A stretch of DNA of 64,000 nt from Neolentinus lepideus HHB14362 ss-1. Taxonomy: Eukaryota; Basidiomycota; Agaricomycetes; Gloeophyllales; Gloeophyllaceae. This document shows positions 1-11,029 of the stretch, in pieces (the first letter of the stretch is position 1; the number at the start of each line of letters is the position of its first letter). The position numbers and the translations under genes were made by a program. Where the stretch lies: NCBI GenBank assembly GCA_001632425.1, contig KV425553.1, positions 533,648 to 597,647 on the forward strand, given 5' to 3'. Under the pieces are notes generated by a model. The model was not told the DNA's origin, did not search any database, and was given only the letters and a program-made list of their open reading frames with translations.

Positions 1-1117
1 TACGAGTCCCCGTCGGTTCCAGTCCTCCTTCAAATTCTCAATGGGGTCCCAGCCCAGAAGTTGCTTCCACCTGGAAGTGTGATTCCCCTGCAACCTAACA
101 AAGGTACGTCAATCGCAGGATCCTCCTCCACACCTTGCTAATCCTTGGATCAAGTCATCGAATTGTCGTTCCCAATGACCTCCAACGCCGTTGGTGCTGG
201 TCCACCGGTACGTGGCTCAACTGCGTATATCATTTTGTTTTGGCTGAGAGGACATCGTCACAGCACCCTGTCCACTTGCACGGCGTGAGTTCCAGATATG
301 ATGTTGTAGTCGCAGCGTCGCTAACATCAAAGCCAGCATTCCTTTTCAGTTGTTCGTAGTGCAGGCACCGGACCTAATGACTATAACTATAAGGTTCGTT
401 AATTTATTCCTCCACTTCCACGCGTGTTGCTGACTTGTAATTAAGGATCCCGTTCGTGAGTAACGTATCTCTACTCGGCTTGAACAAAAACTAAGCTAGT
501 GTAGGCCGTGATGTTGTCTCCATAGGTATGTCTGTATAAGCGCCACACTTGCGGAGCACACCTAATAGCCGTTTTCAGGGAGCACAGTCAATGACAATGT
601 CACGATTCGTTTTGAGACCGACAACGTGGGTCCCTGGATCCTGCACTGGTTCGTTTCGTTTGTTTTGATTCTTCTGCTGCTTGGACTGATTCACGTGTCT
701 CCAGCCACATCGACTATCACTTAGCTGCGTAAGTCTATCCATCATTCCAGGAAAGGTCTGTCGCTAAAAGTTTCACCGACTATTCCAGCGGGTTTGCCGT
801 AGTCCTTGCCGAGGACGTACCTCAGGTCGCAGAAGACTTGTCTCCCATTCCTGGTGAGTGCCAATCCCAGTCGCTGCCCGTCAGCCTGTCTGATTGACGC
901 CATCGCAGTGGACTGGGAAGGGCTGTGTCCTGCTTACTACGAGTTCAACTCCACTTCCGGGGAGCCCTGCACTGGGAACCAGTGTGCCAAGCTCAATCCC
1001 CCTGCTCAGCAGAACGGTCTCCAGCTCCTGCCCAACCCCCAGCCGACCGCCGGCAGTTCTTTCTCCATGGCTGCCACTGCCACTCAGTTCGTGGCTAGTA
1101 TTAATACTCACGTCTAA
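1..1117 (+). CDS. Laccase (multicopper oxidase), 3' half, cut by window start
   Basis: Secreted copper oxidase that oxidises phenols and passes electrons to O2. Only the third cupredoxin domain is inside the window. Exons: <1-103, 155-207, 264-284, 337-393, 446-455, 505-525, 579-648, 705-728, 789-853, 909-1117. Joined, they give the L3 copper motif HPVHLHG followed by [10 protein letters not shown], then the L4 motif [12 protein letters not shown]. All introns are 50-61 bases with GT-AG ends. The residue at the axial position of the type 1 copper is Phe, as in high-redox laccases (family knowledge). The last exon codes a Ser/Pro/Gln-rich tail that the second laccase at 7.1-9.8 kb lacks. The exon pattern matches that second gene except for one intron. 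The 5' half is not visible, so intactness is unknown. Confidence 0.93.
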
Positions 1118-1697
1118 TGCCAGACAACGATATGACATGTGCCTCCATACTCCTTAGTTTTATTATTTATCCTAGTATCGGTCTATCGTACTAGTAATTT
1201 GCACCACTATCATATACAAGGACTTTGTTCGTATGGTAACTTATTTAACTATGACCCATGAGTCTCTGTGCCACTCCTTCAACCTGGGCAGTCGATCAAC
1301 CATGCTTTTCATGCAGGGCAACGTTACCTTTTTATTGTAAGGTATATTCTATCTCTCGGCATAACGCCAACGATATTCTGTGTAACGGCTGGAGGCGGAC
1401 CAACCTATTGGGGACTACTATCAGATTTCAGTCCGGTATCAACCCCCTATCCCCTCGACCGTTACTCTTTCTCCGATTCGCAAATCTGTCAGTCGTAATC
1501 TGCTGTCATTGTTGCGCGGGCGGTTCTCATAATTGCCTGGTGTACTGTGTCCCGTCGCTTCCCGAGGAGAAACATTGCACATAGAAGCCTTCATAGGGTG
1601 TCACCGCTCCGAAATGACTTGCACTGCCAGAATGACATTGTTACAAAATGATAAAACCACCATTCCAATCACACCGCCTCCGATCGCCCCGTCCGAA
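1118..1697. other. Intergenic, convergent 3' ends
   Basis: Space between the laccase stop and the aquaporin stop. I see no gene, RNA or repeat in it. Confidence 0.6.
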
Positions 1698-2781
1698 TCA
1701 CACGGCCGCGTCATTCCTCGACCGCGAGCCAGACACGGCGCTCTGCACGCGCCTGACAGGATCCTCAGGGGACTTCTCCGGGTTCGTGACGTCCTGCCCG
1801 GGGTTGATCTGCCAGTACCGGTAGCTACGCGTACCGTCAAATTGCGCATGCGTAATATCACGATAGCGACTCACTGTTTGAGGATAGTGTAGAAGCCGGC
1901 GCCGAGCAGGGAGCCGATGAAGGGCCCGAGCCAGTACTGCGCGGGCACGCACGTCAGTCAGCTGGCGACGGGATCAGTGGAGGGGCTGCTTACGATCCAT
2001 TGGTCCGAGTCTGGGAACCCTGTGACGGCTGCGGGCCCAAAGGAGCGCGCGGTGTTGGTGGCGGCTCCGGTGTAGTAAACCGCAAAGCTGTGAGAAAACA
2101 CATTTGGTAAAGTGTCCAGCTCGAGCGGTGGACACGACGCTTACAGATGGCCGGTGAACAAGGTAAGGCCGATGCCGATCTGGGAGGAACGTCAGGCTAG
2201 ATGCTGCGGACGCGTCACGCTGTGCTTACAGGTGCAAACGGGGTAGCTTGGTGCTTCTCAGCGGCGAGCATGAGCACGGCGAGGACCAGCCCCGACGTGA
2301 TGAACGCCTCGATGAAGACGCCCTGCGCCTTGTTCACGCCCGCCTGCAGGAACGTGCTGACACGTATAAAAAACATCAGCACCGCGCCCTCCCAATGTTA
2401 GTGGATTACCCACTTTGCCGACAGCGGCCCCGGCGTCAGCGCGAGCACCAGCGCCGCGGCGGCGACCCCGCCCGCGAGCTGCGCGACGCAGTACAGCACG
2501 CACCGCACGGGCGATATCACGCCGACGAGCAGCAGCGCGAGGCTCACGTTGGGGTTGAACAGCCCGCCCGTGACGCGGTAGAAGAGCCACGCGGTGACGG
2601 TGAGGCTGAGGCCCATGGCGAGCGCGATGTACAGGACGTGCTCGACGTTCGAGGAGGGGGAGGAGGCGGCAGCTTGGATGCCGCCGAAGCCGAGGAGGAG
2701 GAAGAAGGTGGTGCCGATGAATTCGATGAGGGCGGCGGAGCAGTCGTCGCGGAGGGTGGCGAGCGAGAGGGGGAGTGGCAT
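1698..2781 (-). CDS. Aquaporin / MIP channel with altered NPA boxes
   Basis: Membrane channel for water or small neutral solutes, 270 residues. Exons on the minus strand: 2781-2414, 2356-2230, 2179-2145, 2087-1994, 1936-1875, 1824-1698. Total length is divisible by three and every border is GT-AG. Six hydrophobic segments are recognisable. The first half-helix motif reads NPN (residues 76-78) and the second NTA (188-190), where the family normally has NPA in both. The C-terminal tail (YWQINPGQDV and following) is hydrophilic and typical of basidiomycete aquaporins. The start was chosen at MPLPLS; an in-frame Met further upstream would add a basic, low-complexity stretch and is less likely. 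Substrate cannot be told from sequence. Confidence 0.9.
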
Positions 2782-3401
2782 TGTGGAGGAGCGGGTGGGT
2801 GGGACTTGGTGCTCAATACTCAAGTCGTGGGCGTCGTCGAGTTGGGCGTCGCGGGCTGGGCGTCGTCGAGTTGGGCGTCGTTGGGATGGGCGTCGCTGAG
2901 TTGAACGTCGTCGGCGAGCGGTTTTGTGAGCAGCCGCCTCGTCGGTGACGTCTTCGCGCGGGCATCCGATCAGTCTGACATGAAATCGACAAGGAGCGGT
3001 CAGGAGGCTACACATTCACTAGGCCACTTAAGATCGACCGCTTTGAAGCCGCCATTGCGTGTCGATTCGGTATACGGGCGATGACATACGAGTGATGTGG
3101 GTCCCGACGAAGCCAGTGCAGCGCAAGCTGAAGGAAACCAACTCCTCTAATATCCAGAAATCAGTCCACGTCGACTCGACAGGGTAAGTATATCCTTAGA
3201 GCAAGTACGGCCACTGTCGAAGAAAAGATCTGCAAAAGCCACCGACTGGGTACCAAGCACCCACGTTGATCGGAAAGACGCTCACGCGCGTACATCATTA
3301 CATTGATTATTCCACGATTCTTTCCGCAATCTAATTACAACAGATGCTTGCACAGACTGCTCTTTGTACACATTACGACTACTAACAAAACACACCCGAG
3401 T
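2782..3401. other. Intergenic between aquaporin start and DUF1295 stop
   Basis: Probable aquaporin promoter side, since the aquaporin is read leftward from 2781. I see no further gene. Confidence 0.5.
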
Positions 3402-4571
3402 TCACTCCTTCGGGCCCCAAGGGAAGAACACGGGCACGGTCCTAGAAACCTCATGAGCTACTACCACTCTGACGGCACAGTATTCACCTCTTGTATTCCA
3501 GCCACTTGGGGTCGGAGCCGAATTTCTTGTCCCCGGATTTCTACCATCGGGCGTTAAATGATACGACTGGGAAAATGCAGACGGAAGCATACCTCGAGAG
3601 GCGGGACGCCCGATACCTGTTACAACGAGGCTCAGCCCGAGGATATGATGAGAGACATTGTAAGGCCCGTACCTTGCGTAGGAGGAAGTACGTCGTCAAC
3701 GGACTCAACGCTGCCAAGGCGACCGCTCCTCTGGGAAAGTACGCGGTCTGGAGGGAGGCCGTCGCGAGGAGGGCGATCCCCGTCTGTATGCCCACCTCAC
3801 CGACGTAACTGCATAGACAACATTAGTCCACATCACCCCAGGCTGAGGGTACCACTCACTTTGGATGCCGACTCACGCTCCACAGCCCGCTCGTGATAAA
3901 CTTCTCCTCGTGTTCTTTGTTCTCCTTGGTGCGGCGCCACGCGGACTTTTGGCGGTCGGCGGCGATCTCGAAGAGGAAGGACCCGGCGAAGAGGACGAGG
4001 GCGGCGCAGTCGCGCACGCCGAGGGGCGGGTGTGCGGCGGGCGGGAGGGCGTTGAGCGTGTACACGGGGAGGCCGACGAGGAGGACCCACGTGGCTGGCG
4101 GGGTGTCAGCGGGAGCCGGGCTGGTCAGGCGTGGGAGCGTACCTTGCGCCATCCAGAACGCGGAGAACTTTGGCGGGTCGTGCTTGACGTCGTCGAACCG
4201 CGCGTCCCCGCCTGCCCTCAGCGCCCTGGCTACCAGAAAGGAGCCTAGCCTCGCGCTCCACAGACCGAGACACGCGGTGGCGAGCAGCTGGCGCGGGGCG
4301 AAGGTGGTGAGGGCGGGGACGGGGACGGGGAGGCGGTCCCAGAGCTTGGCTTTGAGAGAGGGATAGTAGAGGGAGACGAGGGTGGTTGAGAGGAAGCCGA
4401 GGGCGCCGCCGAGGTCGTAGTATTTTTCGTTGGCTTGGGGCACGAAGATGGCTGCGAGGACTGAGGGGATGGTGAGCGTGGCGACTCGGAATGGGGAGAA
4501 GGATACGGACCTCCTTGGAGCGCATAGGCACTGACGATGCTAGGCAGCAGACGCGAAAAGACACTGGGCAT
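3402..4571 (-). CDS. DUF1295 multi-pass membrane protein (steroid-reductase/ICMT-like)
   Basis: Predicted 288-residue integral membrane protein of the DUF1295 family, which is related to steroid 5-alpha reductases and isoprenylcysteine methyltransferases. The reaction of the fungal members is not established. Exons: 4571-4511, 4460-4143, 4094-3860, 3808-3673, 3616-3593, 3540-3488, 3441-3402; all GT-AG and frame-consistent. Visible family marks are NEKYYDLGGALGFLS near residue 30, FITSGLWSVSRHPNYVGE near residue 195, and a C-terminal FFPWGPKE. The 24-base exon 5 codes VSGVPPLE and is needed to keep the frame. The gene is divergent from the PAF-AH-like gene, with 224 bases between the two start codons. 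Confidence 0.88.
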
Positions 4572-4795
4572 GGTGTTGAAACGTTGAGAGAAGATTACAT
4601 GGCGAGAACAGGTATCGGACAACCGAGTCGGACGCGACGATGACGTCCGGGTTTGACAAGGCAACACAATCGTACGTCATCGCACCGCCACCTTAACCAC
4701 GTGGCCAGCACATGGCACCCAAAGCTACGTCATAGTTTGAGCCCCCTAAATAGCTAGCATCTGCCCTCCCCACATCGACTCTATGCACAAACCCC
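4572..4795. promoter_or_regulatory. Shared divergent promoter region
   Basis: The 224 bases between the two divergent start codons must hold both promoters. An AT-rich CCCTAAATAG lies at about 4743-4752, some 45 bases before the rightward start. No binding site is recognised with confidence. Confidence 0.4.
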
Positions 4796-6670
4796 ATGTC
4801 CTCTCTGCTCAAGGACCAGGGCGCCGACTCTCCCCGCCTCCACCACATCCCCCGCAAGTCTCCCTTTGGCGCCCTCCTCTCCCGCACCCTCCCCGAGTAC
4901 CGCGGGCCCTATGATGTCGGCGTGTGCGACATCGAGGTCCCCGTCCCCCGCCAGACATTTGGCAACTTTACCCACAAGTCCCTGCCCGGCTCAGCCCACG
5001 TCGGGCTCGTCATAGACACCGTCCTCTTCTCCCTCTTTTACCCCTGCGAGAAGCCAGCCAAACCAACTCCCACCGCGTGGTTCCCGAGGTATGTCTGTCG
5101 GGCTGTAAAGTAAAGAGCACCCCCATGGTAATGTCGCCCTTTAGTATGCGCCAAACTATTGACGGTTTCTTGAAGATGGCGAAACGCACCCCCAACTTCA
5201 TGTACCGCGTCTTGGCATGTAAGTGCCTTCACACAAGAACTCGATGGCAGAGAAAACAAGCTGGCAAACCGCCGGGTAGGAGATGGCGAACCCTGTCTCT
5301 GTCCGAACGCGAGAGGCCGCTTCATGCTCAGCCCCATCAGTAGTTGTCACAATGGGGCGATGGTATAATGACGCGGCTGAAGCGGCCTGAATGGGACGCC
5401 CACAGTTCGATGAGCTTGTGTAGAGTTCATCTTTGTGGCTAATGCGAACTTGTCCTACAGTCCGTCGGGGGTTCGCAACGCCATGCGAGCTTCCTTTTTT
5501 CTCAACTATCAATGTCCTCTAAGAATCCACCAGCTCACTGACCTCTCCGCAGACCCCGTCGCAGCCGCAGCCGTCTCCGGCATGACCTTCCCCGCCAACA
5601 AAGAAGCGCCCCTCCTCGCCCCGCCCTCCCCCACCACCAAGTGGCCCGTCATGATCTTCAGCCACGGCGCGGGCTGCTCGCGCCTCATGTACTCGGCCTT
5701 TTGCGGCGAGATGGCGTCGCGCGGGTACGTCGTCGTGGCCATCGAGCACCGCGACGGCACCTCGCCCTCGTCGAAGATCACCGCCGCGGACGGCACGAGC
5801 ACGCTCGTCGACTGGCTCGAGTGGAGCGACCTCGAGTGGCCGGAGATGCGCGCGCAGCCGCTAGACGACCAGGCGCTGAGGCAGGTGCAGATACAGCTGC
5901 GGTGCGCGGAGGTGCGGGAGGTGCTGGGCGTGCTGGGGAGGATGGGCCGCGGGGAGGATGTGTTGCGCACGAGCCTGCACGCGCCCGAGTTTGACTGGAC
6001 GAGGTGGGTGCACGTCGATCCGAGCCAGCCGGTGATGGTGGGACATTCGCTGGGCGGGAGTGTCGGGGTGAGTCGTAGGCTACGATACATATATATAATC
6101 CTGACCCCCGCCGCGCAGCTCGCGACGTCGTCGCAGAACATGCCCTTTCGCGCGGTCGTCGTGTTCGACCCCGCGACGCAGCGGCTCGACCCGTGGCGCG
6201 CGAACATCCCGCACCCGCTGCTCGTCGTGAACAGCGAGGAGTTCGCGGTGGGGAGGGAGTATGCGATATTTGCGGAGCAGATCGCGGGGACGGCGGAGAG
6301 GGCGCGCGGGCCGGCGGTGTTTACCATACGTGCGTGACCTCGCTTTCCTGTGACGCCCTCGTGTTCATGTGTTGCAGCGGGCGCGACGCACCCGTCGTTC
6401 TCGGACGTGTTCCTCATTCTGCCAGAGTACATCAACAAGATGACGGGCCTGCGCGTGCAGGCGGAGAGGGTGCTTGAGTTGGCTGTGGACGCGACGACGG
6501 ACTTTTTGGATGACCGGCTGGACCGGGTTATTCGGCGGGCGGTGCGGTACGATGGGGACGGGGAGGGGCGGCTGAGGGTGGAGGGGGGGGAGGGGGAAGA
6601 GTGTGTGGAGGTGGCGCGGCCGAAGAGGCCTGTTGGGCAGCCCGGAGAGTTGGTGTGGAATCCGTTTTAG
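4796..6670 (+). CDS. Platelet-activating-factor acetylhydrolase-like lipase
   Basis: Alpha/beta hydrolase of the plasma/intracellular type II PAF-AH family, which removes short or oxidised acyl groups from phospholipids; 461 residues. Exons: 4796-5088, 5145-5218, 5553-6067, 6119-6329, 6378-6670. The nucleophile motif GHSLGG is at 286-291 (Ser288). A conserved WPVMIFSHGAG strand/loop precedes it, Asp candidates lie in VVFDPATQRLDPW, and His369 lies in THPSFSD, the usual triad His context. No signal peptide is evident. The second intron (5219-5552) is 334 bases, far longer than the others in the window. The join after it restores LAYPVAAAAV in frame, so I favour one long intron over extra small exons, but a missed exon cannot be excluded. 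Confidence 0.87.
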
Positions 6671-7094
6671 ACGGTGTGTTGTGGTTTCGGGAACTTTGTA
6701 ATTTGGGTTTCGCATTAATATGTATCGATACACGGTTTTGTCTTCAGATGTTGTTCTTATACCATGTGAGCGGGCTTGTTTCATGTCGTTTGGGTAGAGT
6801 CAGACTATACACGGATGTGCAGTTATGTTCATTGCCGCCATTGGATACAGATGCACGGATTTGTTTGCTCTCAGCCGGGCTCAAGTGCAGCATGCTAACT
6901 TGGTCATAGATAAAACAAGATATATAGTCTGATTAGTGTATTATTCAAATATAGCACCTGCGCACCAAATGTGCATGCGATACTATATCAGAGTATACAG
7001 CATGAGTGTCCGTCGTTCGTCTGTCAGATCCAATTGCAATAATTATAATAGCCAGACCAAAATTATACCAGAATTAATGGGGGCAGTAGGCGTG
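6671..7094. other. Intergenic, convergent 3' ends
   Basis: AT-richer space between the PAF-AH-like stop and the laccase stop. No gene seen. Confidence 0.6.
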
Positions 7095-9833
7095 CTAGTC
7101 ACCGGCAGAGGGCGACGAGGAGTTGAACTTTGCGTACGCTGGACAGAGATTGTTCCATTCCACTACAGATGGGAGCGCGTTAGAGGGGCGGGAGAGTATC
7201 GGGGATGGCACGTACGCGGGACGGGCAAATCGTTCGCGACAGTGTCTTGTACGTCCTCGGCGAGCACCACTGCGAACCCACTAGAAGTCACCAGTCGTGT
7301 TGAGTACGAGTGTCTAGGAGAGGAAGGGGAGACTCACGCAGCGAGGTGGTAGTCGATGTGGCTGGCGATTATGAGCGATGGGAAGCTCGGGTGTGGACGG
7401 GGGAGACGTACCAGTGCAGGAGCCAGGGACCGGGGTTGTCGGTCACGAAACGGATCGTGACGTTGTCGGCTGTCGTGTTTCCGAGAGATACCACGTCTCG
7501 TCCTGCTCGCTGTCAGTCGTGCCTCGGGTGTTATAGCAGTGGCACCTACGAGGAGGGTTCTATCGCGCGTGCTATGATGAGATGAGTGGGTCAACAGGGG
7601 ATGATGGAGCACGAACTATGTAGTTGTAGCCGTCGGGGCCTGTCCCGGCACTTCGGACTACTGAGAAACTATGCTAAAGGAGATGTGAGATAGGCAGGGT
7701 AGTGCAATGTTCCATGGAGACTCACGCCATGCAGGTGGATAGGATGCTGTGATCCGTCGTCAACGACTACACACATGCCTCGGATAACACAGGTTACCCA
7801 CCGATAAATTTGCTTCATTGACCACTGGGAATGATATTTCGATGACTGTATGCGTGCGTCAGACTCAACATCAGATAAGAAGCCATGAGACTCGCCTTTA
7901 TTGGGAGGGAGACTATAAACACTTTTACTAGGGAGCAGTTTCTGTGCAGGTACTCCGTTCATTATCTGGAGCAGGACGGGGACCGAAGGCGGCTCGTATT
8001 TGGCGTGGTTCATGGTCCAGTTGCCGACGGGTGGGTCGAGTTGGTGCAGGAACTATAAGGTGAATCAGGATAAGGTATAGAAGCGATGTCGGTAAGATGG
8101 CTTACAAATTCACTGGGCAGATTGAGGTTGACATCGGCACACCCGTGGCAAGGTTCGCCTGGCTAAAGACATAGGTGTGAGTTTCTAGCGACGACTTTGA
8201 ACTGCTCACTCACCGCTTCGGGATTGACGAGCGGCTACAGTGATAGGCTTATCATCAGCTGAACTGGCGAGGTGAAAGTGGCATGACGTACATGAAGTTG
8301 GGTCTCGTTGAGCATGTCCGCAAACGTGGAAGTTGTAGCAGTGGGCTCCGAGTCGTTGGCCCCTAAATAGCGCACGATAGCCACTGGTACCCCCGAATTG
8401 ATTATTCCCGGAAGATATGGGGCGGATGGTCCAGTCTGTGCCCAAATCCCTAAATGATTGTCAGATACACTCAAGACGAGACTGGAGACATGTGTGCAAC
8501 TCACAGTAGTTGCCAACTGGTTCCTTGGCGTTGAGCTGGGAAAGCAAAGGTTGCAGCAACGTCAAGGCAACAGGAAGAAAGGTCTTACGATGAAAGAATA
8601 ACGTTGACCTGTATACACGCATGAGCTTCGAGTAGCAATATATGGCAGTTTCGGAAAATTTACCGGAGAAAATCTGGATCGAGCCGACCGTCACTGGTTT
8701 GTGAAGCTCGCCATCTGCTTCGATCACAGTCATGTCGTGGCCGTCAATCCAAACGATAAAGTTGGGATCGCAAGATAAAGATAGTAGGCGCATGCGGTAA
8801 CTATTTGAAAAGACCCAGTCATGCCGTGAAATAGAGTCGGAAATATCTCTACTGACCGCTTTCCCTGTTCGACTGCGACGACAGCCAGATCGGTTTTAGG
8901 TCCTCCGGGGTAGTATCTTCCTTTTCCATTGAAAAGTATGGAGTCGATCGTGGGTCTACATCGAACATATCAGACATACTGGATCCACATGCAACGTGAC
9001 ACCGCGTACGGAAACTCGGGTAATTCAGAAGTAGGAAGATGTTGCCTGTAGTGATGTCACGTTGAGACGCACAACTGCCAAAATAAGGAACCCGCGCACC
9101 AGTCTGAGATCGTCAGCACTGTGCTCTCTGGAAAGCCCTAAATAAGCTGTAAACTCGCGCTGTGACCAAAGTCAAAGGACGTACCATCATCGACATCGTA
9201 CATGTGCTTAAAGGGATCGTCAGGATCATAAATAATTAATGGACCTCTCAATCCATCACAGTATTGTTCTCCGAAGTGAGAGTGGTACCAGTAGGTGCCT
9301 GTCTGCCCAGCTGGAGTGAAGTCATACAAGAAGGATTCCCCAGGAATGATGGGACACTGTGTCACCATCGCAACTCCGTCAGCCCAGTTCGTTTTCCGTT
9401 GAAACAATCCGTGCCAGTGCTGTTGTATGGTAAGTTGTTGAATAAGTAAGAGCGGCCACAAGGCATGACCTACAATTGTAAGTGCACGTTCCATAGTATT
9501 ATCAGTGAGATTGTTGTGTACATTGAGTGAAAATCGGTCTCCCTGCATTGCTCTGGCATTAGTAGGGGCTGGAACGTAATTATGATATGTGATACCTTAC
9601 TGGCCTTGATGAGTGGCGCCGGATGCTGACCATCAACAACAACAGCCCTTGAAGATGTCAGGGATGCTAGGACTCGAAAATACTGGACATACGCACGACC
9701 GGTTGAAACCATCAGGTGCGATTACTTTATTATATACATACAAGTCTGCCACAGGTCCGATAACGGCCTGAGCACTGGATTGAGTGACGAGGAAGAGGAT
9801 GCCTAGCACCCGATGGGCACTGAAAGCTAGCAT
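7095..9833 (-). CDS. lcc: Laccase (multicopper oxidase), complete, 22 exons
   Basis: Complete secreted laccase of 538 residues. Exons: 9833-9697, 9647-9596, 9542-9474, 9419-9185, 9127-9100, 9045-9010, 8955-8857, 8800-8664, 8608-8589, 8535-8505, 8449-8292, 8234-8214, 8162-8106, 8052-7896, 7845-7802, 7746-7726, 7673-7617, 7559-7550, 7502-7412, 7361-7338, 7280-7216, 7162-7095. The N-terminus is a signal peptide ([16 protein letters not shown]). Copper motifs: L1 HWHG (from 87), L2 WYHSHF (about 130), L3 HPIHLHG (428-434), L4 HCHIDYH (about 486), with Phe in the axial position. Several exons are tiny (10, 20, 21, 24 bases). One intron starts with GC instead of GT (at 7895). No stop or frameshift is seen, so the gene should be functional. 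Confidence 0.95.
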
Positions 9834-11029
9834 AACGACTATAGTTCCCAACTCGATGTAGTGCAGGATGATCTGAAAGGCAAGGCCTCCCTAAAGTCGT
9901 CGCCACTCGTCGTGAGCCAACGAATATCCTGCAGATTGCCATGGCCTCTTAAGTATGGCGCATCAGAATTCATTTCCGAGGATTCGCGAGTCTCTAATGT
10001 GGCAAAGGAAATGTCAGGAGGCGGAAATATTCCTTCTGTTAAGGACATTGCTTACCGCCGCGATTGGAACAAATGGGACAAGATGGCCACACTGATCGGA
10101 AGCAGTAATGTGGTATGGATTGTACTACATCCACACTCTCGAGACCTTCCCGGGTGTCAAGTAAGGCTTTCGGAACGTCTCGGATTAGTAGGCACATCAC
10201 GTCTGGCCGGACCTAATGTTATCTGAAATGAGCAATACAGAGTCCAACAGCGCTTCATGATCAGTTCCAGCCATCTGCAACGGATCCAACTTGTAGTGCT
10301 GTGCGGGCCTCGAATCAGCCCAAAGCCCCGGGCTTGACTCGGCCCAAAGCCCCGGGCTTGGGCTCGGCTTTGCAGAGCTCAGGCTTAAGGTCAACGGTCA
10401 AGCCATGACTTCGACGCAACAGGTAACCGCCGGCAGTAGCCGGCAGTCCGCCGCAACGCTGTCAGATCGCGCATTCCTCAGCGGTTACAAAGCTAGAGAC
10501 AAAAACAAATGTTTGCTTACTTGGCAGATTCATCAAATGTAAATGTTTCTAACACATTTTCAGGTCAGATTCAACAGAATAAATTTGCATATTCGTTTAG
10601 ACAGCGGCGTCTCGCGCCCTAGTGTTTGTACTAGTTTGTACCGCACAAACAGTGACCTCATCACACATCCCACCGGACCTTCATGTTGATTGTTATGTTC
10701 CCTGTTGCTTTGCTTTACGCATATCATTCGATTCATCAGTGAGCTGTTAATGCAGCAGTAATGCTTACAGACCAAGGGACAGACTATAACTCGAGAAGCA
10801 CCTGCGCCGTCCGCGCAGGGCATGTACCTTGCGACATCTTTGGGTGATTGCCCACGTTCGACCTGAGAGTCAGACCTCAGTATATATTTGTGAAGTTGAA
10901 CTACGGAGTGGATAGTATATGGCGAAATCAATTACATGTCATGTTGTAGCTACGAGATCTTACTATGCCTTAATCTTTTATTTCTTTCTGGGTCTATGAT
11001 GAGCAACATTAATGTCTTCTTCGTCCAGA
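9834..11029. other. Laccase upstream region and non-coding stretch
   Basis: The first few hundred bases right of 9833 are the laccase promoter side. No convincing TATA box or metal/xenobiotic element was recognised. Beyond about 10.2 kb the stretch holds the GC-rich tandem repeat at 10318-10360 and no gene I can support. Confidence 0.4.
10318..10360. repeat. Two tandem copies of a GCCCGGGC-type 19-mer
   Basis: The 19-mer gcccaaagccccgggcttg occurs exactly at 10318-10336 and again at 10342-10360, in a GC-rich patch that continues to about 10390. Similar GCCC/GGGC patches are common in mobile-element remnants of agaricomycetes (general knowledge). A related patch lies at about 28321-28356. Confidence 0.8.

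Noticed and set aside
2248..2904. Long plus-strand frame over the aquaporin gene
   Set aside because: It is antisense to an aquaporin exon; the low-complexity Glu/Gly/Arg composition is a GC-rich shadow.
5509..6438. 309-codon minus-strand frame over the PAF-AH-like gene
   Set aside because: Antisense shadow of a GC-rich exon with no family resemblance, whereas the plus strand carries the catalytic triad.
7095..9833. Apparent laccase pseudogene with many frame changes
   Set aside because: All changes are explained by short introns with proper borders. The joined frame is complete with all four copper motifs.
9861..10226. 121-codon frame upstream of the laccase
   Set aside because: No recognisable domain, lies in the laccase promoter, composition not protein-like.
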